Assembly (NCBI RefSeq): GCF_001864895.1
Contig: NZ_MJGO01000037.1
Location: 356,759 to 420,758 of the forward strand
From: Curtobacterium sp. MCBA15_009
GTDB lineage: Bacteria > Actinomycetota > Actinomycetes > Actinomycetales > Microbacteriaceae
Direction: 5' to 3'
Length of the DNA: 64,000 nt
Shown here: positions 30,936 through 44,108 of the stretch, piece by piece
Layout: each line of letters begins with the position of its first letter
Numbering within the stretch: the stretch's first letter is position 1
Program-made: the position numbers and the translations under genes
The notes under the pieces: model-generated
Told to the model about the DNA's origin: nothing
Database searches by the model: none
Seen by the model: only the letters and a program-made list of their open reading frames with translations

Positions 30936-32390
30936 ATGACGATGCCGGCCGACCCCGTCGAGGACCTCTGGTCATCCGTACTCGGACTCCTCGCCGAGGA
31001 CCCCCGCATCACGCCGCAGCTGCACGGCTTCCTCAACCTCGTCGAGCCGAAGGGCGTCCTCGCCGGCACCCTCTACCTCGAGGTGCCGAACGACCTCACC
31101 CGCGGCATGCTCGAGCAGCGCATCCGGATCCCGATCACCGAGGCCGTGACCCGCATCGGCGACGACTCGGTCGCGAACTTCGCGATCACGGTGAACCCGG
31201 ACATGGCCTCCGAGCCCCGCGTCGACCCGAACGTGCCGGAGTACGCCGAGCCCGTGCAGGAGATCGTCGAGCAGAGCGCCGCCCCGCGCCAGTACATCGA
31301 AGCGCCGTTCGTGCCGAGCCAGATCGACTCCCCGGGGACGAGCGGACGACCGGAGTCCCGCCTCAACCCGAAGTACAACTTCGACAACTTCGTCATCGGC
31401 TCGTCGAACCGGTTCGCCCACGCCGCAGCGGTCGCGGTGGCCGAGGCGCCGGCGAAGGCCTACAACCCGCTCTTCATCTACGGCGACTCCGGTCTCGGCA
31501 AGACCCACCTGCTCCACGCCATCGGTCACTACGCCGAGAGCCTCTACCCGGGGATCCGCGTCCGGTACGTGTCGAGCGAGGAGTTCACGAACGACTTCAT
31601 CAACTCGATCGCGAACAACCGCTCGAACCAGTTCCAGCAGCGGTACCGCGACATCGACATCCTGCTCATCGACGACATCCAGTTCCTGCAGGGGAAGGAC
31701 TCCACGCAGGAGGCCTTCTTCCACACGTTCAACACGCTGCACGACCACAACAAGCAGGTCGTCATCACGTCCGACGTCGCGCCGAAGCACCTGACCGGCT
31801 TCGAGGACCGCATGCGTTCGCGGTTCGAGTGGGGCCTCATCACCGACGTGCAGGCACCCGAGCTCGAGACCCGCATCGCGATCCTCCGCAAGAAGGCGCA
31901 GTCCGACCACCTGCAGGTGCCCGACGACATCCTCGAGTTCATGGCCTCGAAGGTGTCGAGCAACATCCGCGAGCTCGAGGGCACGCTCATCCGCGTCACG
32001 GCGTTCGCGAGCCTGAACCGGACGGCCGTCGACATGGCCCTCGTGCAGACCGTCCTCAAGGACCTCATCACCCTCGACGAGGACAACGTCGTCGCGCCGA
32101 CGGACATCATCAACCACACCGCGGAGTACTTCAAGCTCTCCGTCGACGACCTCTACGGCTCCTCGCGGTCGCAAGCGATCGCCACCGCGCGACAGATCGC
32201 AATGTACCTCTGCCGAGAGCTCACGAGCCTGTCGCTGCCGAAGATCGGACAGCTGTTCGGCAACCGAGACCACACGACGGTGATGTACGCGAACAAGAAG
32301 ATCACCGAGCTCATGAAGGAGCGACGGTCGATCTACAACCAGGTCACCGAGCTCACGAGCCGCATCAAGCAGGACCGCCGGTACCGCTGA
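30936..32390 (+). CDS. dnaA: chromosomal replication initiator DnaA
   Basis: Opens oriC and loads DnaB. 484 residues. The ATG at 30936 follows GGAGA nine bases upstream; the frame remains open upstream but without DnaA character. Domain I is about residues 1-85 (DPVEDLWSSVLGLLAED), domain II is a variable linker (about 90-145), the AAA+ domain has GDSGLGKTHLLHAIGHY and DILLIDDIQFLQGKDSTQEA, and domain IV has the DNA-binding signature SLPKIGQLFGNRDHTTVMYA. Situated between the rpmH operon and oriC. Confidence 0.98.
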   Translation: MTMPADPVEDLWSSVLGLLAEDPRITPQLHGFLNLVEPKGVLAGTLYLEVPNDLTRGMLEQRIRIPITEAVTRIGDDSVANFAITVNPDMASEPRVDPNVPEYAEPVQEIVEQSAAPRQYIEAPFVPSQIDSPGTSGRPESRLNPKYNFDNFVIGSSNRFAHAAAVAVAEAPAKAYNPLFIYGDSGLGKTHLLHAIGHYAESLYPGIRVRYVSSEEFTNDFINSIANNRSNQFQQRYRDIDILLIDDIQFLQGKDSTQEAFFHTFNTLHDHNKQVVITSDVAPKHLTGFEDRMRSRFEWGLITDVQAPELETRIAILRKKAQSDHLQVPDDILEFMASKVSSNIRELEGTLIRVTAFASLNRTAVDMALVQTVLKDLITLDEDNVVAPTDIINHTAEYFKLSVDDLYGSSRSQAIATARQIAMYLCRELTSLSLPKIGQLFGNRDHTTVMYANKKITELMKERRSIYNQVTELTSRIKQDRRYR

Positions 32391-32797
32391 GATCGGCCCC
32401 GTCGCGGCCCCGTCCACCATCTGAGACGGTTCCAGTGGCCGGACTCTTCACAGTGTGGAAAGCCTGTGGATAACTGTGGAGGACACGCCGCCCGGTTGTT
32501 CACAGCTGAGGGGGCACTTGTGGAAACTGGGGATGGAAGTGGATAGACGAGATTTCGTCATCCAGACAGCGCTCACAGGCCGTCAACAAGTCACAACCGT
32601 GTAGTTCCCAACGGCAGCGCGGCATGCACAGGGTTATCCACAGTGTGCACAGGCGTTAACACCATTACTCCTGGTTAACGATCCATCTCCGCGGGACAAC
32701 CTTGTGGACGGCGGGATGACAAGAAATCCGGGCTCCGTCCGCCTGTGCCACAATGGGGCGGCCGGACAGTCCAAGCCGATCGACAGGGGTTCCAGCT
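32391..32797. other. probable oriC between dnaA and dnaN
   Basis: 407-base non-coding region with AT-richer blocks. DnaA boxes: TGTGGATAA at 32465-32473, TTATCCACA at 32634-32642, and TTGTTCACA at 32496-32504, with weaker TGTGGAAA (about 32453, 32520) and TTGTGGACG (about 32702) elements. An AT-rich segment near 32655-32690 (GTTAAC twice) could be the unwinding element. The location and box content match actinobacterial oriC. Confidence 0.85.
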
Positions 32798-33943
32798 GTG
32801 AAGTTCGAGGTCAACCGGGACGTCTTCTCCGAAGCCGTCTCCTTCGCGGTGAAGCTCCTCCCACAGCGCACGACCCTCCCGATCCTCTCGGGTGTCCTCA
32901 TCCACGCGGACGGCGACCGACTCACGCTCTCGTCGTTCGACTACGAGGTCTCGGCGCAGACCTCGATCTCGGCGCAGATCGACGACCCGGGGACGGTCCT
33001 GGTCTCGGGTCGCCTGCTGAACGACATCGCGAGCCGACTGCCGAACGCCCCGGTGTCGTTCACCACCGAGGACTCGAAGATCTCGGTCACCTGCGGCTCC
33101 GCGCACTTCACGCTCCTGTCCATGCCGGTCGAGGAGTACCCGACCCTGCCGGAGATCGGTCCGCAGACCGGTGTCATCCCGGGCGACGCGTTCTCCGAGG
33201 CCGTCTCGCAGGTGGCCGTCGCCGCGAGCCGCGACGACGTCACCCCGGTCATCACCGGTGTGCAGCTCGAGGTCGGCGACAACGACCTGTCGCTCATCGC
33301 CACCGACCGCTACCGCGTCGCGGTCCGCACCATCGCCTGGGACTCCGGCCGCGTCGGCTCCGACCCGCTGCACGCGCTCGTCCCGGCGCGCACCCTGCAG
33401 GAGGTCGGCCGCACCTTCGGCTCGGCGTCCACGGTGTCGGTGTCGATCTCGGGCAGCTCCGACCGCGAGCTCATCGCGTTCCACGCCGACGACAAGACCG
33501 TGACGTCGTTGCTCATCAAGGGCAACTACCCGCCGGTCCGCCGGCTCTTCCCGGAGACCGTCAACGACCACGCGGTGATCAACACCGCGGAACTGGTCGA
33601 GGCCGTCCGACGGGTCTCCCTCGTCCTGGAGCGCGAAGCCGCCCTCCGGTTCTCCTTCTCGGTCGACGGGCTCACGCTCGAGGCGATCGGATCCGAACAA
33701 GCGCAGGCGTCAGAGTCGATCAGTGCGTTGCTGACCGGAGAGGAAACGGTGGTCTCGTTGAAGCCCGCGTTCCTCCTGGACGGACTGAACGCGGTGCACT
33801 CCGAGTTCGTCCGCATCTCCTTCACCAAGACGGAGAACCCCAACAAGCCGGGCCCGGTGCTCATCACCGGCCAGACTTCGCAAGAGGCCGCAGCGACCGA
33901 CGGTTACCGGTACCTGCTGCAGCCCAATCTCCTGCTGCGGTAA
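32798..33943 (+). CDS. dnaN: DNA polymerase III sliding clamp (beta)
   Basis: Ring clamp that tethers polymerase III to DNA. 381 residues from a GTG (32798) after AGGGGTTCC; an in-frame ATG 45 bases upstream is less likely. Three clamp repeats are visible (VKFEVNRDVFSEAVSFAVKL; PGDAFSEAVSQVAVAASRDD; NTAELVEAVRRVSLVLEREA) and the protein ends with YRYLLQPNLLLR, as in other clamps. It lies directly after oriC. Confidence 0.97.
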   Translation: MKFEVNRDVFSEAVSFAVKLLPQRTTLPILSGVLIHADGDRLTLSSFDYEVSAQTSISAQIDDPGTVLVSGRLLNDIASRLPNAPVSFTTEDSKISVTCGSAHFTLLSMPVEEYPTLPEIGPQTGVIPGDAFSEAVSQVAVAASRDDVTPVITGVQLEVGDNDLSLIATDRYRVAVRTIAWDSGRVGSDPLHALVPARTLQEVGRTFGSASTVSVSISGSSDRELIAFHADDKTVTSLLIKGNYPPVRRLFPETVNDHAVINTAELVEAVRRVSLVLEREAALRFSFSVDGLTLEAIGSEQAQASESISALLTGEETVVSLKPAFLLDGLNAVHSEFVRISFTKTENPNKPGPVLITGQTSQEAAATDGYRYLLQPNLLLR

Positions 33944-34014
33944 GCGCAACAGCCGAACACTGCGCTGACGCGCTCCCCGCTGCATCAGCGCGACGACGAA
34001 CAGAAGAGGAAATC

Positions 34015-34902
34015 ATGCACATCGGTCTTGTCGGCCTTGGTCGCATGGGCAACAACATGCGTGCCCGTCTCCGCAACGCTGGGATCGAGGTCACCGGTTA
34101 CGACGCCAACCCCGCCGTCTCCGACGTCGCCGACCTCGGCGCACTCGCCGCGGCGCTGCCCGAGGGCAAGAAGCTCGTGTGGGTCATGGTCCCGCACGGC
34201 AAGATCACCGACGACGTGATCTCCGACCTCGCCGAGGTCCTCAGCGAGGGCGACCTCGTCATCGACGGCGGCAACTCGAAGTGGCTCGACGACGAGGTGC
34301 ACGCCAAGCAGCTCGACGCCAAGGGCATCCGCTACATGGACGCCGGCGTCTCCGGTGGCGTCTGGGGCAAGGACAACGGCTACGGCCTCATGGTCGGTGG
34401 CGCCGTCGAGGACGTCGAGTTCGCGATGCCGGTCTTCGACGCACTCCGTCCCGAGGGTCCCCGCGAAGAGGGCTTCTCGCACGCCGGCGGCGTCGGCGCG
34501 GGTCACTACGCGAAGATGGTCCACAACGGCATCGAGTACGCGATCATGCAGGCGTACGGCGAGGGCTACGAGCTCCTCGAGGCCAAGGACATCGTCCACG
34601 ACGTCCCCGCGGTCTTCGCCGGGTGGCAGCGCGGCACGGTCGTCCGGTCCTGGCTGCTCGACCTGCTCGTGCTCGCGATCAACGAGGACCCGAAGCTCGA
34701 CGAGCTCGAGGGCTACGTCGACGACTCGGGCGAGGGTCGCTGGACCCTCGAAGAGGCGATCGAGCTCGCCGTCCCGATGCCGGCGCTGTCCGCGGCGATG
34801 TTCGCCCGCTTCGTCTCGCGTCAGGGCAGCCAGTCCCCGACGATGAAGGCCGTCGCGGCGCTCCGCAACCAGTTCGGCGGTCACGCCGTCAAGAAGTCCT
34901 AG
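34015..34902 (+). CDS. gnd: 6-phosphogluconate dehydrogenase, decarboxylating (GntZ-like)
   Basis: Converts 6-phosphogluconate to ribulose-5-phosphate and CO2. 295 residues, the short form that usually prefers NAD. N-terminal Rossmann motif HIGLVGLGRMGNNMRARL, then DGGNSKWLDDEV, the substrate site DAGVSGGVWGKDNGYGLM, and GHYAKMVHNGIEYAIMQAYG. The ATG at 34015 follows AGAGGAA. Insertion of gnd between dnaN and recF is a recurring actinobacterial arrangement. Confidence 0.95.
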   Translation: MHIGLVGLGRMGNNMRARLRNAGIEVTGYDANPAVSDVADLGALAAALPEGKKLVWVMVPHGKITDDVISDLAEVLSEGDLVIDGGNSKWLDDEVHAKQLDAKGIRYMDAGVSGGVWGKDNGYGLMVGGAVEDVEFAMPVFDALRPEGPREEGFSHAGGVGAGHYAKMVHNGIEYAIMQAYGEGYELLEAKDIVHDVPAVFAGWQRGTVVRSWLLDLLVLAINEDPKLDELEGYVDDSGEGRWTLEEAIELAVPMPALSAAMFARFVSRQGSQSPTMKAVAALRNQFGGHAVKKS

Positions 34903-34933
34903 GACTTCCCGGGGAAACCCGGCCTCGGCCCGC

Positions 34934-36343
34934 GTGCACGTCGACCACCTCCAACTGACCGACTTCCGGAACTACCGGGAGGCGGACGTCGACCTCGCAC
35001 GCGGGCCGAACCTGTTCGTCGGGCGGAACGGACAGGGCAAGACCAACCTGGTCGAGGCGATCGGGTACCTCTCCACCCTCGGTTCGCACCGCGTCCCCAC
35101 CGACGCGGCACTCGTGCGACAGGGCTGCGACGCGGCGATCGTCCGCGCGCGGCTCGCGCACGAGGAGCGCAGCATCCTGGCCGAGGTGCAGATCAACCGC
35201 ACCGGCGCGAACCGTGCCCAGGTGAACCGGTCGGCGATCAAGCCGCGTGAGCTGCCGCGCTACTGCACGAGCGTGCTCTTCGCCCCGGAGGACCTCGCAC
35301 TCGTGCGTGGGGAACCGGCCGGTCGCCGACGGATGCTCGACGAGCTGCTGGGGCAGATCGCCCCGCGGATGCAGGGCGTGCTCGCGGACTACGACCGCAC
35401 GTTGCGGCAGCGGAACACGCTGCTCAAGTCGGCCCGGGCGACGGGCGCTAAGGCGAACGCACTGTCGACGCTCGACGTGTGGGACGACCGCTTGGTCGGG
35501 CTCGGCGCCGAGATCGTCGCGGCGCGCGACCACCTGACACGGCGGCTCGCGCCCTTCGTGGCCGAGGCCTACGCGACCGTCGCGGGCGAGCACCACGACG
35601 CGTCGATCGCGGGCGTGCTGTCGATCCGCGGCGGGGACCCCGAGTCGGCGGCCGCCACCGACCCGGTGCTCGGGACGCCCGACGAGCCGGTGTCCGTCCC
35701 GGCTGCGGCTGAGGCGTTCGCGGCTGCGCTCGAGCGGCGGCGGCGGGACGAACTCGACCGCGGGCTCACCCTTGTCGGACCCCACCGGGACGACGTGCTC
35801 TTCCAGTTGAACGGGTTACCAGCCCGCGGGTACGCCAGTCACGGAGAGTCGTGGTCGTTCGCGCTCGCCATCCAGCTGGCGAGTGCCTCGATCCTGCGGG
35901 CCGAGTCGAGCCTGGGCGACCCGATCATCATCCTCGACGACGTCTTCGCCGAACTCGACGAGTCGCGGCGGGAACGGCTGGGGAACGCGGTCGCCGACTA
36001 CGAGCAGGTGCTCATCACGGCCGCCGTCTTCGGTGACGTGCCCGGCCAGTTGGCGGCGCACACGGTGCGCATCGAGGCGGGCACGATCGTGACCGACGAG
36101 GCGGACGCGGGTCGAGCCTCCCGTCCGGAGCACGACGCGACCCCGACGGCGGACGCGACCGACGCGACGACCCCGACCGCGGATGCGGCCAGCACCGCGG
36201 ACGCGATCCCGACCGCGACCTCGACCTCGGATGCAAACCCGACCCCGACCGCGGATGCGGCCGGCACGCCGGACGCGGCCGGCACCGCCGGCCCGACCCC
36301 GACCCCGACCCCGGACACGGCCGCACCGAGGACCGGCTCCTGA
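34934..36343 (+). CDS. recF: recombination protein RecF with extended repetitive C-terminus
   Basis: SMC-like ATPase that helps load RecA at gaps. 469 residues from a GTG at 34934. Walker A is GRNGQGKTNLVEAIGYLSTL, VLFAPEDLALVRGEPAGRRR is the family core, and the Walker B/D-loop is PIIILDDVFAELDESRRERL. The usual RecF fold ends around residue 388; from there an 80-residue tail is built from Ala, Thr, Pro and Asp (TADA/PTPTP pattern). The stop overlaps the DUF721 start. The tail seems dispensable for catalysis and may be disordered. Confidence 0.95.
   Translation: MHVDHLQLTDFRNYREADVDLARGPNLFVGRNGQGKTNLVEAIGYLSTLGSHRVPTDAALVRQGCDAAIVRARLAHEERSILAEVQINRTGANRAQVNRSAIKPRELPRYCTSVLFAPEDLALVRGEPAGRRRMLDELLGQIAPRMQGVLADYDRTLRQRNTLLKSARATGAKANALSTLDVWDDRLVGLGAEIVAARDHLTRRLAPFVAEAYATVAGEHHDASIAGVLSIRGGDPESAAATDPVLGTPDEPVSVPAAAEAFAAALERRRRDELDRGLTLVGPHRDDVLFQLNGLPARGYASHGESWSFALAIQLASASILRAESSLGDPIIILDDVFAELDESRRERLGNAVADYEQVLITAAVFGDVPGQLAAHTVRIEAGTIVTDEADAGRASRPEHDATPTADATDATTPTADAASTADAIPTATSTSDANPTPTADAAGTPDAAGTAGPTPTPTPDTAAPRTGS
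36141..36330 (+). repeat. imperfect short tandem repeats in the recF 3' end
   Basis: Imperfect reiteration of gcggatgcggcc and ccgaccccgacc units encodes the Thr-Ala-Asp and Pro-Thr runs of the RecF tail. Length is likely to vary between strains. Confidence 0.7.
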
Positions 36344-36843
36344 TGCCCCGCCCCTGGAAGCCGACCGAGCCCGCACGGGTCTACCGGCACCTCCGTGCCG
36401 TGTTCGGCGACCCGTCGAAGCGCGGCACCGACGCCCGTCGGCGGCGGGCGCGCGAGTTCGACGCGGACACCGTGCCGTACGGGCGGGGTCGCGAGCCGAG
36501 GGGCCTCGGCGACATCGTCGGCTCGCTCGCGCAGGAGCTCGGCTGGACGGAGCCGCTCGCCCGCTCGGAGCTCTTCGTGGACTGGCCGAGCGTCGTGGGT
36601 GACGAGCTCGCGAAGCACTCCACCCCGGTGACGATCGACGACGGCGCGCTCGTCATCCGCTGCGACTCGACCGCGTGGGCGACGCAGCTCCGACTCATGC
36701 GCGCGTCGGTCACGACGACGATCGCCGAGCGGCACCCGGAGGCCGGGGTCGAGTCGATCCGGGTTTCGGGGCCGGACGCCCCCACCTGGAAACGCGGTCC
36801 CAGGACGGTCCAGGGGCGCGGCCCCCGCGACACCTACGGGTGA
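36343..36843 (+). CDS. DUF721 (DciA-like) family protein
   Basis: 166 residues, of the family encoded between recF and gyrB in actinobacteria (Rv0004 type). The C-terminal half has the DUF721 core LFVDWPSVVGDELAKHSTPV and LVIRCDSTAWATQLRLM. DciA proteins load the replicative helicase in bacteria lacking DnaC; the same role is plausible here, with dnaB in the same window. The start overlaps the recF stop (TGATG). Confidence 0.9.
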   Translation: MPRPWKPTEPARVYRHLRAVFGDPSKRGTDARRRRAREFDADTVPYGRGREPRGLGDIVGSLAQELGWTEPLARSELFVDWPSVVGDELAKHSTPVTIDDGALVIRCDSTAWATQLRLMRASVTTTIAERHPEAGVESIRVSGPDAPTWKRGPRTVQGRGPRDTYG

Positions 36844-36895
36844 CCAGACGAAATCATCCTGCGGTGCCAAAAAAGCCCGTCTGAGGGCCGGATGA

Positions 36896-38980
<2,085 letters not shown>

Positions 38981-39094
38981 CGGCCAGGAGGCGCGGCGCA
39001 CGCCGCGTCGACCAGTCCTGACCACCTGTGGTCGCGCCCGGCGCGACCAACGGAACCACAGCCTCCGGGCTGTCCAGAAAGGGAACGAAGCCAC

Positions 39095-41759
<2,665 letters not shown>

Positions 41760-41767
<8 letters not shown>

Positions 41768-42167
41768 TGTCGCCGAGAAGCTCCAGAAGAAGGCGAAGCG
41801 TCCCGTCGGCACCCGCCAGGTCCGCCTGCGGCTGGTCTACCTCGACTTCTGGTCGATGGTGAAGCTGAGCTTCCTCATCGCCCTTGCGGGCAGCATCGTG
41901 ATCGTGGTCGCCACCGCCCTGGTGTGGGTCATCCTCAACCAGACGGGCGTGTTCACGCAGGTCGACGCCCTGCTCAAGGACGTCACCGGGCAGAACAGCT
42001 ACTCGATCATGGACCAGTTCTCACTGGGCCAGGTCCTCGGGTTCTCGATCGTCGTGGGCATCCTCAACGTCGTCGTCGGCACCGTGCTCGGCGCGATCGT
42101 GAGCGTGCTCTACAACCTCAGTGTGCGGATCACCGGCGGCCTGCTCGTCGGCTTCACGAACAACTGA
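41760..42167 (+). CDS. DUF3566 membrane protein downstream of gyrA
   Basis: 135 residues, the family encoded immediately after gyrA in actinobacteria (Rv0007 type). A basic cytoplasmic N-terminus ([19 protein letters not shown]) is followed by the conserved [20 protein letters not shown] and two membrane helices (about residues 35-60 and 95-120). Function unknown. It overlaps gyrA by 8 bases and two tRNA genes follow. Confidence 0.9.
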
Positions 42168-42242
42168 CACACCCGGGCCGGATGGCGCCAGTGCTCGATT
42201 TCGTTCCGGCGGGATCGTGCGGTAGGCTTTCATCCGGTCTGA

Positions 42243-42319
42243 GGGGCTATAGCTCAGGCGGTTAGAGCGCTTCGCTGATAACGAAGAGGTCCAAGGTTCA
42301 AGTCCTTGTAGCCCCACCA
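42243..42319 (+). tRNA. tRNA-Ile (GAT)
   Basis: 77 nt including encoded CCA. Acceptor GGGGCTA/TAGCCCC, D arm GCTC..GAGC, anticodon stem CTTCG/CGAAG around CTGATAA (anticodon GAT), T arm CAAGG TTCAAGT CCTTG. Confidence 0.97.
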
Positions 42320-42351
42320 CTTCCCTCCAACACCTGCACCACAGGTGTCCA

Positions 42352-42424
42352 GGGGCCTTAGCTCAGTTGGTAGAGCGCCTGCTTTGCAAGCAGGATGTCG
42401 GGAGTTCGATTCTCCCAGGCTCCA
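42352..42424 (+). tRNA. tRNA-Ala (TGC)
   Basis: 73 nt without encoded CCA. Acceptor GGGGCCT/AGGCTCC with one G-U pair, anticodon stem CCTGC/GCAGG around TTTGCAA (anticodon TGC), T arm GGGAG TTCGATT CTCCC. The Ile-Ala pair after gyrA is conserved in actinobacteria. Confidence 0.97.
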
Positions 42425-42823
42425 CTCCCTCAGGGCGAACGCTGCTTCGCTCGTTCCTCGTCCGCCGGTCTCGGTCGCCGTGTTCGTCTGCGCGCCTTCG
42501 GCGCCGCTCCGCGGTGGCCGGGTCCGGCTCTCGCCACTCCGCATCGTCTTCGTCGAGTGGTCACGACATGCCGCGTGCGGTTCGCCGAGGTGGCAGGAAC
42601 TGTCGTTTGCGCGCTGTCTGGGCGACAGGTTGCGGCCGCTCGGCGGTGTTCCCGTGGCGCGTTGCGTGACCGCACGACCGCACGACCGCACGACCGCACG
42701 ACCGCAGGACCGCGTGGCGGACGGGAGGCGCGCGGTGGCGGGCCGGCGCGTGCCTCCAGGCAGATGGACGGGTGCGTCCAGAGCACGCGGCGGGCGGGTG
42801 CACGAACGCCAGTACCCGGGGAC
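42425..42823. other. non-coding stretch after the tRNA pair
   Basis: About 400 bases between tRNA-Ala and the terminator of the next gene. Open frames on both strands are Arg/Pro/Ser-rich and unconvincing. The only structure seen is an octamer tandem repeat at 42668-42715. Confidence 0.6.
42668..42715. repeat. octamer tandem repeat GACCGCAC x6
   Basis: Six consecutive 8-base units: four exact GACCGCAC copies, then GACCGCAG and GACCGCGT. Probably a slippage-prone microsatellite. Confidence 0.9.
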
Positions 42824-42858
42824 GACGAAGGGCCCCGGCGCAGCGCCGGGGCCCTTCG
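42824..42858 (-). terminator. strong terminator for the gene at 42873
   Basis: Perfect 17-bp inverted repeat (ACGAAGGGCCCCGG...CCGGGGCCCTTCGT) directly after the stop of the minus-strand gene; the sequence is symmetrical and could act in both directions. Confidence 0.88.
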
Positions 42859-42872
42859 TACGAACCGGGAGG

Positions 42873-43445
42873 TCAGGCGGCGGGCTTCTCCGCCGAGTCC
42901 GTGTCGTCGGCGACCCAGAGGTCGTCGTCCGCACGGAGCGTCTGGTACGCGGCGTACGCGGCACCGGCGACGGCGACCACGCCGACGACGATGAGCGCGA
43001 CGCCACCGAAGCCGAGGCCCTTCTTCTGCTGCGGCACGTACTTGCCCGCGGCCTTCTTGGCCTGCTTGCCCTTCTTCTGGGCGTTCTTCACGATCTTCTT
43101 CACCCGCGGGTCCTTCGCGAGGTCACCGATGCTCAGCACCGAACCGGCGGTTGAGACCAGGCCGGGCACGACCTCCGACTGGAAGCGGTGCGATGCACTC
43201 TGCGCTGCCGAGGTCGCTGCGTGCACCCCCGTCGCGACGGCCGGGCGGATGCCGTTGTCGATCGCGTTCTGCACGCGGGGGGCGATGTCCTTGCGGGCTG
43301 CGTCTGCTGCGTTCGACCGGGCCTCGGCCAGGATCGCGTTCGCGTGCTCGAGGACCTTGCGCTGCTCTCCGAGGAGCGTGGCGGTCTGGCCCTTGAGCTT
43401 CTTGATCTGCTTCCGACGCTTGCGCGGGATCTCGATCGTCGTCAT
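42873..43445 (-). CDS. uncharacterised single-pass membrane protein (190 aa)
   Basis: Unknown function. It starts MTTIEIPRKRRKQIKKLKGQ at 43445; the upstream in-frame extension is not protein-like. A long helical, coiled-coil-like N-terminal region (about residues 1-110) is followed by a Lys-rich stretch, a membrane helix (about 150-170, GFGGVALIVVGVVAVAGAAY), and an acidic C-terminus. It could be a membrane-tethered coiled coil. It faces the ppiA-like gene and has its own strong terminator. Confidence 0.75.
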   Translation of the reverse strand: MTTIEIPRKRRKQIKKLKGQTATLLGEQRKVLEHANAILAEARSNAADAARKDIAPRVQNAIDNGIRPAVATGVHAATSAAQSASHRFQSEVVPGLVSTAGSVLSIGDLAKDPRVKKIVKNAQKKGKQAKKAAGKYVPQQKKGLGFGGVALIVVGVVAVAGAAYAAYQTLRADDDLWVADDTDSAEKPAA

Positions 43446-43561
43446 CTGGTTCCTCCATCGGATCGGCGTGACCCCATCCTGCCACCACACTCCCTGACAG
43501 GTCACGGAACCTCCGCTGTGGGATCCGTCTGCATGTCAGGAGTACATGCGAGAATCGGAAC

Positions 43562-44101
43562 ATGTCTCTGCACACCGCTGTCGCAACGATCCACACCAAC
43601 AAGGGCGACATCCGCGTCAACCTGTTCGGCAACCACGCTCCGAAGACCGTCAAGAACTTCGTCGACCTCGCCACGGGCCAGCAGGAGTGGACCCACCCGG
43701 GCACGGGCAAGGTGTCGACCGACAAGCTGTACGACGGCGTCATCTTCCACCGCATCATCAAGGACTTCATGATCCAGGGCGGCGACCCCCTCGGTCAGGG
43801 CATCGGTGGCCCGGGCTACCGCTTCGACGACGAGATCTCGCCCGAGCTCACGTTCCAGAACCCCTACATCTTCGCCATGGCGAACGCCGGCATCCAGGGC
43901 GGCCGTGGCACGAACGGCTCGCAGTTCTTCATCACCACGGTGGCGACGCCGTGGCTGCAGGGCAAGCACACCATCTTCGGTGAGGTCGCCGACGACGAGT
44001 CGCGCGCGGTCGTCGACGGGATCGAGGGCGTGGCCACCGACGGCCGCGACAAGCCCCTCGAGGACGTCGTCATCCAGAGCATCGACGTCGAGGACGTCTG
44101 A
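43562..44101 (+). CDS. ppiA: cyclophilin-type peptidyl-prolyl isomerase
   Basis: Catalyses proline cis-trans isomerisation. 179 residues, cytoplasmic (no signal). The family core is FHRIIKDFMIQGGDPLGQGI, NGSQFFITTVATPWLQGKHT and FGEVADDESRAVVDGIEGV. It is syntenic with the mycobacterial ppiA near gyrA and is 7 bases upstream of the rhomboid gene. Confidence 0.95.
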   Translation: MSLHTAVATIHTNKGDIRVNLFGNHAPKTVKNFVDLATGQQEWTHPGTGKVSTDKLYDGVIFHRIIKDFMIQGGDPLGQGIGGPGYRFDDEISPELTFQNPYIFAMANAGIQGGRGTNGSQFFITTVATPWLQGKHTIFGEVADDESRAVVDGIEGVATDGRDKPLEDVVIQSIDVEDV

Positions 44102-44108
44102 TCCGCAC

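Noticed and set aside
42660-42720. CRISPR-like repeat
   Set aside because: Only 8-base units with no spacers; a simple tandem repeat.
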